Shown here in pieces: positions 43,739 through 54,040 of a DNA stretch of 64,000 nucleotides. The position numbers were made by a program, and so were the translations under genes. Below the pieces are notes generated by a model. The model ran no database searches and was not told the origin of the DNA. It was given only the letters and a program-made list of their open reading frames with translations. Within the stretch, counting starts at the first letter, position 1. Each line of letters starts with the position of its first letter. The stretch comes from Ciona intestinalis. Its lineage: Eukaryota; Chordata; Ascidiacea; Phlebobranchia; Cionidae. Location of the stretch: contig NC_020174.2 in assembly GCF_000224145.3 (NCBI RefSeq), forward strand, positions 2,401,056 through 2,465,055, in the 5' to 3' direction.

Positions 43739-44490
43739 AGTAACATTGTAATAAAAGGTCGCGCAATTGCGGAAAATAAAACTCGTTGTAACGGAAGTTC
43801 GCGCAATTTCGGAAATAAAAATCGAATGAGAAACTAATACGCTAAGTTTATGCGCAAGGCACAATACCTTAAATAAATAATGTTAGTATAATAAATAATG
43901 CTAAATATATTGTAATACCAATGGTAATACTGTAGTATAAATATTAGAATTTATAGTTACTGGTATCATTGGTTATTATAGTTTAATAATAAAGAAATAC
44001 TTAACTTATATCTTGAAATATAATCCCAATCTGGTGCAGAACAAACTTCATCCAAACTGCCACGTTGTGTACCTGCGGTGTAAGGTTGTTGAACCTGCGG
44101 TGTAAGGTTGTTGTTTTATACCCGAGGATTAATCAACGAAAAGCGGGGTAATCAACTAAAGTGTTTCCATTTTTTTTTTTTTATACTTATTTTCTCCCCA
44201 GAAATTTATAGTGTATAAGGTGGGTAAGATACATTTATTCATGCTCGTTTATCGTTTTATGTTGTAGAAAACACATAATATTAACAGAAATCATGGCCTA
44301 CTCAATAAATCATGGCCTACTCAATGTATTGAGTAGGCCATGCAGAAATATATAAAAGCTGCCATGCGAGAAAAACGTATTTAAATACGTTGTTAATTTT
44401 GAAAACACGATTAGGAAATATGGCATATTATGTGCTACCGTTATAATGTATGACTGACAACTTATAATGGTCCACCGTGGTCAGTAATGT
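43739..44490. other. Intergenic, small repeats only
   Basis: Holds a 22-bp direct repeat (ACCTGCGGTGTAAGGTTGTT-type) twice at 44071-44113 and a decayed MITE (about 44212-44450) that contains a perfect hairpin. No gene. Confidence 0.5.
44311..44342. repeat. Perfect 15-bp-arm palindrome
   Basis: CATGGCCTACTCAAT, two-base loop GT, then the exact reverse complement. A third direct copy of the arm lies just before it (44292-44305). Confidence 0.85.
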
Positions 44491-44494
44491 AATT

Positions 44495-44580
44495 TGACGC
44501 AACGCCGGCAAGAATCAAGGTCCTCCAAGAATTCAACTTGTACCTCGTAGGTTTAGCAGCCACGCTTTTATCTGATAGGT
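44495..44580 (+). mobile_element. Fossil Gypsy-type fragment, short
   Basis: The CCAAGAATTCAACTTGTACC and CGTAGGTTTAGCAGCCACGC segment matches the right part of 19030-19205. Broken fragment beside the SINE-like tail (44600-44725). Confidence 0.55.
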
Positions 44581-44599
44581 TTTTAAAGTTGATTTTTAA

Positions 44600-44725
44600 T
44601 CTGCAGCGTGTGTATAACGACTGTATTGACACACACGCCGCAATGGTATAACGGCGACGAGCCTATTACCTCTGGGGTAGTTAGAGGCATATGTGCGCAA
44701 ACGAACTGTGCCATGCCGCTAGTTA
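44600..44725 (-). mobile_element. tRNA-like SINE tail, copy beside peptide gene E
   Basis: Minus strand GCGGCATGGCACAGTTCGTT, then GGTAATAGGCTCGTCGCCG. Confidence 0.6.
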
Positions 44726-44773
44726 CATTTGCTGTTATAGTATTAGATATACTTGTTTTGAAATCGTGTATAT

Positions 44774-45238
44774 CAGTGGTTCCCAAACTTTATTACCTAT
44801 ACATTGTAACCTGCCCATTACAGGGCAACAGGCGGTAATAAACAACCTAAATATGTTCTAAAAGTAGCACTGCTGTATATTTACGATGTTTTTCTTAGCG
44901 AAGCAGCATGTTTGTTACGTAATAGTCGGGATTCACATGGATTCATTGCATCATAATAGCGATTGTTTGTCCTGGCATTTATTTACGACATAATAGCAAT
45001 TCACACGGCGATTATTTTCGCCATAATATCGATTGTCCCTTTATTTAGCCTGCAGGTGCTTAAAATGCATTTTCACGTATGCGCAAAATTAGAGTATAGA
45101 TACGTTTGCAAAGAATACTTGAAGCAAGGCTTCGCGATCGTTTGTGTGAACTTATATAATAAGTTGCTCGCGTACCACCTGGGAGATCTTCGCGTACCTG
45201 CACTAGTGGTACGCGTACAACAGTTTGGGTAACCGCTG
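44774..45238. mobile_element. Non-autonomous hAT-type element (465 bp)
   Basis: Ends CAGTGGTTCCCAAACT and (complement) CAGCGGTTACCCAAACT, typical of hAT termini, flanked by a perfect 8-bp duplication GTGTATAT (44766-44773 and 45239-45246). No transposase frame. It splits the 3' flank of peptide copy E; copies A, B and D lack it. Confidence 0.92.
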
Positions 45239-45496
45239 GTGTATATGTTGTTCTACAATTAATAGCTTGTATATTTTAACATGCTCCAATAAGTCTGTTT
45301 AAGCAATCACGACATTATTATACATTTGCCAGTTTATTGAAGCATCAATGTTTTGATATACACATTCAGGAAGATGCATCTTCTGCATTAAAAAGATTGA
45401 CATGAGTTAATAAAGCAATACGAAACATCAACAATTATAGGTGATTTAAATTTGGTTTAAATGTTTTCAGTTGGCTGGTCCTTTTAGATCATTATT

Positions 45497-45694
45497 TATA
45501 GTAGGGTGGGGGAAGATGGGACACCTTTAGCACATAATATCCAGATATCCTGATCGTGTTTAAACAATTAACAACGGTCTATGAGAGTCATAAGAACATA
45601 GTATAATATTTCTTAGAATGTTCTTTGTTTACTACTAAATGGGACGAAAAAATAGAGTTAAAAAGTGTCTCATTTTCCCCTATCCTACTGCATA
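45497..45694. mobile_element. Palindromic MITE (Cimi-1 type)
   Basis: TATAGTAGGGTGGGGGAAGA to CATTTTCCCCTATCCTACTG. Inserted in the 3' UTR region of peptide copy E. Confidence 0.85.
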
Positions 45695-45744
45695 GAAAAG
45701 ATCAAAGCGCGTTATACCTGTTTCTGTGGCAAACAAATATTCAT

Positions 45745-46452
45745 TTACTCGTTGTCGAAATCTAGTTTTTCTGAAACAAAATAATAATTCATAAGACAAT
45801 TTTTAAGATGAAATATATTTTGAAAACTAACCTTCTGGTTCAATCTCTTCATCCTCAACTGCAAAACAATATTTTCAAACATTTATGTAATGATAGAACA
45901 TAAACGAAAAATATTTAAACAAAACGAAAGCAGCAGTTACAATGTTATGCTTTACAAGTGTTTTGCCTGTGGGGTAAGATAGGACACCTTCGGCACCTAT
46001 TTTCCTAATTCTATTTTAAACATTTAACAAGGATCTATATAGGAGTCGTGAGGCTAAACAGCTTTTTTTTTTAATGTTATTTGTTTACTACAAAATATAG
46101 GACGAAAAAGTATAATAAAAAGGTGTCCAATCGTCCTACACCCTACTATATATTAGATAAATCAAATTAATTTATTAGTTGCATTTTTTTAAATATGCAC
46201 TTACCTTCCGTTGACTCGTCAACACCTAAAAAGTAATTAAAATAAGTTAAGCGATTCTTGTGTAAAATCGATAAAAAAAAAACAGTGAAAATATGAAATC
46301 TAAATGCGTAGTTATTTACCGTTGTCACCGGAGCGACGGCGGCGCCAACAACGACGACGACGGACCCAGCGACGACGACGACCCCAAGACTCTCCTTCAT
46401 TAATCAAACAGAGAAGTCCGAGCACCAGTGCGAGAAGCAGTAACTTGTTCAT
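45745..46452 (-). CDS. Arginine-rich secreted peptide precursor, copy E
   Basis: Exons 46320-46452, 46205-46225 (21 nt), 45832-45858 (27 nt), 45745-45770, same phases as the other copies. Product of 68 residues. Signal peptide MNKLLLLALVLGLLCLINEG (N where the others have D), core WGRRRRWVRRRRCWRRRR (two Arg shorter than copy A), acidic tail to DFDNE. A full-length MITE lies in intron 2 (45967-46150). Poly(A) signal 45333-45338. Function inferred from architecture. Confidence 0.82.
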
Positions 46453-46545
46453 CTGTAAAATAACAAGTTAAGTCGTAGCTTATACTTTGCTTATCTTGTC
46501 GACTTACTTTGAGTTTGCAAGTGAAGCATCGAAGCGAGTTGATCG

Positions 46546-46611
46546 TATTTATAGCCGCAAGTCATCAGTTGTTGCAGAAACTTCTGTATCCGGTTTCTGC
46601 AGTTGCAACAA
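46546..46611 (-). promoter_or_regulatory. TATA box plus 43-bp inverted repeat, peptide copy E
   Basis: TATAAATA (complement of 46546-46553) and the palindrome at 46569-46611. Two extra bases (GC) lie between them compared with copies A and B. Confidence 0.7.
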
Positions 46612-47334
46612 TCGTGTGCAATCTTTCAAAGCTCAAATAAATCCGCTTAGTGATTAATGAACTTCCAATTACCCAAGCTGGAACAATGACTTCGAATATC
46701 TTCATTGTTTCGTTTGGAATCTGTACCAGATCGAGTTTCAAACACAATCCACAAGTCTATTCAGCACGGGGTCAAAACACAAAGCAGTTAAAAGTCCAAA
46801 TTTGAACGATTGTTTAAAATTTACTGTTTGAGTCCTGCATTAAGGCACGCCATATCTGCCCAGGGATTTAGGCCAGGTTCGGTCAACCCTTAATGTTTAA
46901 GTTTGCGTTTCCAAAATTGTAAAACTATCTAGCTATTGCAATCGAAATTGTATATGGATATAGATGCTCAAATGTGCTTTAAACTTACCCCCTATATAAG
47001 ACCAAAAATATGAAACAGTTTCGGAAAAATATTCTAAAGGCCTTTTATGGACTTGCGAATATATTTTCTGCACACTATCTTATTATTTTATTAGTTTATT
47101 ATATAAGAATCACCAATAGGGTAGAAAATATTTATTACAAACAAGTCTTTTAAGGTTTGGCAATGAATACATACAAAACTACAATGTGGGCAGTAGGATG
47201 GGGGAAGATGAGACACTTTGTCAGACCACAGTATCACTTCAGTGTACTATGGTCAGACGAGACTTTTTAATTTTTTTTACAGAGTCCCATTTTAATGATA
47301 ATCAAAACACAATGTTAAATGAATGAATGTATAG
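46612..47334. other. Upstream block of peptide copy E, no gene
   Basis: 46612-47090 matches 20391-21000 (upstream of copy B), including CATTAAGGCACGCC and GGATTTAGGCCAGGTTCGG. Then MITE debris. Confidence 0.6.
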
Positions 47335-48185
47335 TACAATGGGGGAAGATGGGACACTTAAGCACATGTTGCCAAATATTTCCAAAATCAAAATAGATGA
47401 CGGTTTTTGGGTAATACCACGATATAGTACCATCATTCCTTTATTAATTGACACCAATTTAATAAAATATAATAAAACACACGAAAAGTTATTTAGCGAT
47501 CCGCACAATAGGTGAAATTTTACAAATTCCAAAACACACGGATAAGATGGGACAGTTTAAAATCATTGTCAATTTTGATTATTAAGTGTATTTATAAATA
47601 GGAATATACGTAAATAACACGAAATAATACCGTACGCTTTGAAAATTAGGTCTAAAGACTCTAAACATTTTTTTTTCTTGCTCTACTGCTATAGTTTTTA
47701 ACATGTTACCTATACATTATATTATTGCATAACAATTGGTATTGTTTAAACGACTATGGGTAATGTTCGAACTTCAATGGATAAATATTGTACCCTACAA
47801 ATGTATATGAACTTGTAATAACAAAAAAATGATAATAACTATTGATAAAGTTTTTATTTCTGCTACAAATTGGGTATTACTACTCTGTTTTTGGCACAAG
47901 CCACTTCTTATAAATTATCACCAAGAGCAAATGACCAAAATTCGTTTTTATTAAATCGGTATCTTATAGTTGAAAACCCTGTGTGGTTTCAAATTTGTAA
48001 AATTTCACTTGTGCGGATCGCTAAATAACTTCTCGTATGTTTTATTATATTTTAATAAATTGGTGTCAATTAATAAAGGAATGGTAGTACTAATTCGTGG
48101 TATTACCCAATAACCGTCATCTATTTTGATTTTGGAAATATTTAGCAATATGTGCTTAAGTGTCCCATCTTCCCCACATTGTATT
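47335..48185. repeat. Long nested inverted repeat built from MITEs
   Basis: The arm at 47335-47530 (GGGGGAAGATGGGACACTTA, then GTAATACCACGATATAGTAC) is inverted at 47990-48185 (TGGTATTACCCAATAACCGT, then AAGTGTCCCATCTTCCCCAC). A second pair is nested beside it: 47690-47800 against 48380-48500, with ACATGTTACCTATACATTAT and its complement. Confidence 0.7.
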
Positions 48186-48667
48186 TTGGAGGTTTTTATT
48201 GCTATGCTTCGAAAGGTTTGCTTTTAATTCAACAATTTACACCTCAGGGGTGATTTAAACTTAATATAATAATAAGATAATATGCAGTAGGTTGGGAGAA
48301 AATGGGACATCTTTTTATCATAATATCCAGATCGCAATAGTTAATATTGATTTTATGTTATTATATACAAGCTTATATGCGTAAGGATACAATATTTATC
48401 AATTAAAGTTCGAACAATACCCATTACGTTTAACCAATGCCAATTTCCATACAATAATATAATGTAGGTAACATGTTCAAAACTATATATATATATATAT
48501 CAATAGGGCAAGATATCATCTAAAAACCGTTATACATTTTAAATTTTGCTGAAATATTGGCTAAAGTGTCGCATCTTCTGTGCTTTTATAGATTGACAAA
48601 TAGTTTTCATAATTATGTTTTGATGAGGTAGGCATTGGAGTAACTATAGCAGTCTAACCATATCCAG

Positions 48668-48725
48668 GCTATGGCTTGGCGGTTAGAGCAGTTAAATCAC
48701 ATTAAAAGGATACCTGGTTCGATCC
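48668..48725 (+). mobile_element. tRNA-like SINE head
   Basis: TGGCGGTTAGAGCAGTTAAA resembles an A-box region and CTGGTTCGATCCTCCC a B-box. No acceptor-stem pairing is evident, so this is not called a tRNA gene. Confidence 0.5.
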
Positions 48726-48743
48726 TCCCACTATTGTGAGTAG

Positions 48744-48939
48744 TATAGTAGGGTGGGGAAAGATGGGACACCTTTAGCACATAATATCCAAATATCTGAT
48801 CGTGTTTTAAAAAAATAACAACGGTCTATGGGATTCATGAGGATACAGTTTTATTATTATTTAAATTTTCTTTGTTTACTACCAAATGGGACGATAAAAT
48901 AGAGTTAAAAGTGTCCCATCTTCCCCCATTCTACCGTAT
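48744..48939. mobile_element. Palindromic MITE (Cimi-1 type)
   Basis: TATAGTAGGGTGGGGAAAGA to CCCATCTTCCCCCATTCTAC. Confidence 0.85.
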
Positions 48940-49902
48940 GTTTAGGGTAGGACACATAACAGCCATTGCTACCAGTGGTCCGAACTGGATTGCCATTCGG
49001 ACATACGTGGCAATTGGTAATCGGGGCCGAGATGTAATATAGTGGTAGCACCTGTGTTACGACCGTCCTTACCCGGAAATGCGAGGATAAACAGGTGTCT
49101 TTCTTTCAATGGAATCAGCGACGTGTCCCATGCAATAATTGCACGCTTTAATAAACAATTGAGAATATAATGTCGCAACGACTGAACAAATAAGTAAACG
49201 GACACAAAGAGTAGTATTGCAGCTACGGTAATTAAAACGACAAAAGTGTGGCGACCAAGAAATAAACATGACCCATCAACAATGAAATTCGAAATCTAAT
49301 AGCGCCAAGCACGCTATGGTATTAAGTTACATCTTCTGGCCTATAGTCTAATTGTGGTAACATTTTAAATGAAATAATGTGAAAATGGGATTTTCAAATT
49401 TTCTTGCACAAAAAATTGTTCAGAAAAAAACATTAAAACAAAAAGGTTTTTAACTAAAATAATAAAAAACATAGTAAAGGGCTCTTAAGAAAAAATGAGA
49501 AAATTAATTTTATATTCTTTAATCTTTATGCTGATCAAAATTCTTGATTTTATGACAATGTAAGCGATATATTTCGAGAAATAGTCTATGTAATAATACA
49601 CACGAATTTTTTTTCCTCTAATTATAGAAACTAAAACATTTTTAAATTGAATCAGCACACAGTGTGATTAAATATGTAACACCTAACAAAAAATATTTTA
49701 CTTGGAAAAAAAGGTATAACAATTGTTATCATTGTAGCTAAATAGCTTAGGCTCTCCAAAACATTTTTGGTGAGCAACAAAATTTAGAAGATCTGGAAAT
49801 ATGCACTTTGCATAGTTCCAGTCAATAAAAAAATATGATTAATATTTATATATATATATTACTTGCGCTCAGAAAAAAATAACAATAAAGTATATATATT
49901 AC

Positions 49903-52410
49903 TCAAGTCCGTTTAACCAACTGAGCAAGGTGACCAAAGATAGCAGACAAAGCACCACTTTGCTGCTCTTGTTGTCTTCGCTGTTGCTGAACCACTGCAC
50001 AATATGCAGGGATCATTATGTTCTGTGCTTTGTCGAGTCTCTCCGCCCGACAAGCCAGTTTCGCTTTAAGCTCATTTACATTTTCAGTTGATCCATATAC
50101 TGAAGATGAAAACGAACTCTTTCGTGAAGCATGCCTATCAACTTGAACTGATTGAGAGATATCAAGCATGAAGTTAGATGAATCATTTCTTTGATCAGAA
50201 AGCAACGGCGGTGACGCAATCATTTGCCAACTGCTACCCGGTTCTGCAGTGTTTGTTCGATAAGACTCTGAGCTTTCGCAACTGTTTCCAAAGCTTTCGT
50301 TTGTCCCATTTCGTTTAACAAAACTGGATAAATTGGGAACAGTGATTGGGTCACTTTTAACAACCGCGTTTTCTTTCGAGCCATTAAGTAAAAATGAAAA
50401 CGAGTTAGAAAGTCCTTTGTGGTTTTTTTCCGAAGTCGGGTTATTTAAAAATAAATTACTCTTTGCTGTTTCAAAGCTTGTTGATAAAGCAGAACGTGGC
50501 GTAGTTGGTTCAGTAAAATAAACTTTATCTTGTGATGTTTCGACATTACTTTCAACATAACCATTGCATGATTGGCAAGTATTGCTGGTAATATTGCTGC
50601 TTTTAAGAGGAAGAACAGGTGCAGACCTAATGTCTGAGTTGGGAATTTCTAACGATTTATCCAAATCTTCTGAGTTAAAAATCCTCTCTTTGCAGTTATC
50701 ATTTTCCCTTTCACATTGTGTGTTGATTACCTTTGAAGTTTGTTCTGGTATCTCATCAATTATACAATTAAGGCAACTTTCCACTTCTTCTAAGGTTACC
50801 TCACCTATAAGATTGCTTTGAGGATTCATGCTACCATTTTGTGTACCATTAAACTGTGTATCTGGTTTTAATTTGGTTGCACAGTTTTGAGTGGTTTGAC
50901 CATTTTTACTTGTCTTGGATGGTAAGCCTGAATGACCATTCAGTGTAACTTCCTCTTTTGAAACCATGTTTGTTTGTTCCAACATTTCTTCCAGAAAAAA
51001 CACTTCTTCGCCACTTTCATTGTCGGATAAACCAAGTTGTTGCAGAGAAGCAGCATCGGTTAAAAGAGAGAAACTTGGAGAACGAATATACTTTAAAAAG
51101 TCAAAGCAAAAGTGCATTATTTCTTCACTTTTATCAACTCTGTCCGCAAATTGGTGGCTGAAGAGCAGCCAGTCATAAGCAAGTGTAAAATAAACCATTT
51201 CTTCTGGCGATAAGGATTGGTGAACCAACCCATCAGCCCACAGTGATAACCTTAATAAAGAAACAAACAGAGGTGTACGATCCCAACCAGATATACAATG
51301 CAGCAGAATTCCTGAAGAATTTGGACGACCTAAACAGTTCAGCAGTAGTTTGATGTAGTTTTGAGTTAATTTCACCAGATCCCAATGCATGTAATCATCC
51401 CATTGAACCTCTGCTATGTTTTTCATATTATCTGGAAGTTGGAGTTCAGCATCAACAAAATGTTGGGTCCAGTCGAATTTTAGACCCTCGCCCATATAGT
51501 TATTATTGGTGTAATCAGCAAAAAACTCACACCCTGGGTAAGGAATGCTTATTAAATCAAAATCAGAATAGCGTTGCTCCCGGTCCACTTTCTCAGATGA
51601 AGTAACATTTAATCCGTATTTAACTTTCTTTTTCTCTACCATAAAATCACAAATTACGTTAACTTTTAGCATATGAAGTAAGTCAATGTCAGTATTTCTC
51701 ATTTTATCAACCAACCATTCTTTAGGTTGACCATTATCAGTGGTACTCTGGGTAAGTTTACTTTTGTTTGCACTCCCACCATTCAATACTTGCTTGCCAG
51801 CACTATAACGCCCTTTTACTTTTTCTTTACCAGCACTGTAATGCATGACTGGAGAATTACCGTTTTGTGATGCATTTGAAGTGTAATCTGCTACACTATC
51901 CTGCAATCCATTTTGAACATGGTTGCCATTTTGAATCCCATTATCCACCATATCTGTTGGTGGTACAGCCTCCCCATGCAAAAAGTATTGGAACCCACTA
52001 AACCCTGTACGACCATATATCTCTGGTGATCGAGCCAGTGTAGAAGATCTGCAGATAAACTTTCCGCATACAAACAAGACAGGAGCAGGAAATCTACCTC
52101 TTGTTCGAGCAAATCGTCCCTTTTGTATCAAGTCCACAAGTTCCGAGTTATCAAAATCATTTTGGTTGTTGGGACAGTATTCCTTTAAACCATGTATCTT
52201 TTCCTTCACAGGTACAATTACCTGCACAGGATATGTGCTGCATAGTTGACCACGACTATTGTCCATTGACGTGCACACATAATCCCGTTGAAACAATTCA
52301 TGGCAGTTTTCAGCAAGCTCACTTGAGTATTTTCCACCCGGAAGAAACACAGAAGAGTCAGTGAGAGCAAACTTTAACAGCTTAAATATCTTGCTATCTT
52401 CTCCTGCCAT
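49903..52410 (-). CDS. mtmr14: Myotubularin-related protein 14 (Jumpy-type phosphoinositide 3-phosphatase)
   Basis: Removes the 3-phosphate from PtdIns3P and PtdIns(3,5)P2; in vertebrates it restrains autophagy and supports muscle calcium handling. Single coding exon, 835 residues from the ATG at 52408-52410. Landmarks follow human MTMR14: RFPAPVLFVCGKFICRSSTL, YGLNVTSSEKVD, SIPYPGCEFF, then the phosphatase loop HCISGWDRTPLF with Cys372 and Arg378 (CX5R), and SLLRLSLWADGLVHQSLSPE. A low-complexity Ser/Asn-rich linker of about 300 residues follows, then a conserved tail (GSSWQM; ALSAIFGHLAQL). The linker is longer than in vertebrates (human about 650 residues). Lack of introns is unusual beside intron-rich neighbours. 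Divergent from tbcd. Confidence 0.95.
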   Translation of the reverse strand: MAGEDSKIFKLLKFALTDSSVFLPGGKYSSELAENCHELFQRDYVCTSMDNSRGQLCSTYPVQVIVPVKEKIHGLKEYCPNNQNDFDNSELVDLIQKGRFARTRGRFPAPVLFVCGKFICRSSTLARSPEIYGRTGFSGFQYFLHGEAVPPTDMVDNGIQNGNHVQNGLQDSVADYTSNASQNGNSPVMHYSAGKEKVKGRYSAGKQVLNGGSANKSKLTQSTTDNGQPKEWLVDKMRNTDIDLLHMLKVNVICDFMVEKKKVKYGLNVTSSEKVDREQRYSDFDLISIPYPGCEFFADYTNNNYMGEGLKFDWTQHFVDAELQLPDNMKNIAEVQWDDYMHWDLVKLTQNYIKLLLNCLGRPNSSGILLHCISGWDRTPLFVSLLRLSLWADGLVHQSLSPEEMVYFTLAYDWLLFSHQFADRVDKSEEIMHFCFDFLKYIRSPSFSLLTDAASLQQLGLSDNESGEEVFFLEEMLEQTNMVSKEEVTLNGHSGLPSKTSKNGQTTQNCATKLKPDTQFNGTQNGSMNPQSNLIGEVTLEEVESCLNCIIDEIPEQTSKVINTQCERENDNCKERIFNSEDLDKSLEIPNSDIRSAPVLPLKSSNITSNTCQSCNGYVESNVETSQDKVYFTEPTTPRSALSTSFETAKSNLFLNNPTSEKNHKGLSNSFSFLLNGSKENAVVKSDPITVPNLSSFVKRNGTNESFGNSCESSESYRTNTAEPGSSWQMIASPPLLSDQRNDSSNFMLDISQSVQVDRHASRKSSFSSSVYGSTENVNELKAKLACRAERLDKAQNIMIPAYCAVVQQQRRQQEQQSGALSAIFGHLAQLVKRT

Positions 52411-54040
52411 TCTGTCCAAACTCTTTAGCTCAAATGTAGTTTTTTAACCAAATACGCCTATGTTGCATTGATATATGCACAGAAAACCTGCAAATGTTAA
52501 GTAAGTATAAAATTATGAATCTAGGTTGAATGTATTTATATGAAAATAAAGAAACAAAGTGTATGATAGAAATACCTGATTTAAAAAAAACACATAACAA
52601 GTTAGACTTTGTTTGCGTGGTAGTATGGTGGCCTTTTCAGTGTTTCTAACTTTTAAATAAATCATAGCACAGAAGGCATTCCAACAAAAGCACAAATTTA
52701 GGATCCTTTTCCATACAAATTATCAATCTTTGTATAATTTAATACAATCTTTAAATATAATTAAAGTAGTTGAAGATATAAGAATGGAACCTTAGACATC
52801 GCGTCAGTGAGATATTTAATCTTAAGCAAACACACACATTCACCTTTTGTACAACTTGCACACTGCAGATGAATTACTTCCTCAAACACAGCGCAAATAT
52901 TTGATTTAGTTGTGGATTTTTAAATTTGCGTAAAACTTATAATCAACTGAAGAATTTTAAAATAAATCAACCGTTAGTTTATGGATCTTTTAATCACAAA
53001 ACAAAAAACTTTGCAAATTTAACTCTAATTGCCAATAAAAAATACAAAGTTCTTTCAAAGTAACCCATATAAAAACTGGCTAAAATGATCTTGATGCGTT
53101 AGTAAAATTTGCCTAATGCATACAACAAATTATAAATATAAAACTCAGGAAATAAGTTATATTTAGATTTTAGTTACGCCTATATTATACGTTTGCAGTA
53201 TCGGTTTGCTTTACAACGTTGTCCATTACGCAAAGTGTTATTAAAGGAAAAGTTTACTACTGCAATGCTGACTCTATTATCTAATCGATTAACTTATCTT
53301 TGCAGCCACAATAACAACAAAGCATATAAGATTTCCAAACAAATTTTACAACATAAATCGTCTACCGTCTGATGATTGTAACCTTTGCCCTTTGAACTGC
53401 GCAAAATAAACAGGGGACCAATATTTTGTGTAGAAAACCGGAGTTGGTGAAAATTAACAAAACTGAAATTTTTAATACTTTTATTAAACTACTAATATTT
53501 TTTTCGATTGACATAACCGGTCACATACGCAAATACCCAGTTTGTTTTTAAAGCAACTTCCTGGTTCTCAGTCGTTTTATTGTTTGAATGTTTGTAGTTA
53601 ATAGTGAAACGGTTATAGCATTGCATCTAAAGCTCTTTTTTTTGAAACGATTTTTTTGGGTTAAAATATCATATCGTAATACTTTAAATGCATGTAAACT
53701 GGTTCTGTTGAGCTTTGATTTGTGGTTCCTGCAAAAAGATCGAAAATGTTTTTCATAATATTCGGTTTTGTGTACTGGGCATTAAGAGAACTTTGTATTT
53801 GTTACCTTTGCTCGCTGATTGATTAGAAAGCTTGCGTAATTGTAAACAAAAAACAAATTAAGCACGGCTGTGATAAGACTTACTCAGTTACGCTATCATA
53901 GGAAAAAGAGAACGTTGTACAGACTAGGTATTACTTATTGCAGATATTTTAAAGTTTCACTTACAATTTCACTTTAAAAATACATTAAAAGTGACACTTT
54001 TTTTTGTCAGCAGAAAAATCAATTCGCATTGCCAGTAAAT
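52411..54040. other. Intergenic region between divergent mtmr14 and tbcd
   Basis: About 1.6 kb, AT-rich, free of the MITEs common elsewhere. It must contain both promoters and any 5' UTR introns; a CAG acceptor near 54010 could end a tbcd 5' UTR intron. No further gene. Confidence 0.55.

Larger units (their letters stand above)
48186..49902. other. Intergenic, repeats only
   Basis: Holds a tRNA-like SINE head (48668-48725), a MITE (48744-48939), a Cics-like tail near 49040-49110 and AT-rich sequence downstream of mtmr14. No gene supported. Confidence 0.5.

Noticed and set aside
47300-47600. Small genes from 62- and 76-residue frames
   Set aside because: They lie wholly inside the MITE-derived inverted repeat.
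48668-48725. tRNA gene
   Set aside because: A- and B-box-like sequence is present, but no acceptor stem pairing or sensible anticodon arm. Better explained as a SINE head.
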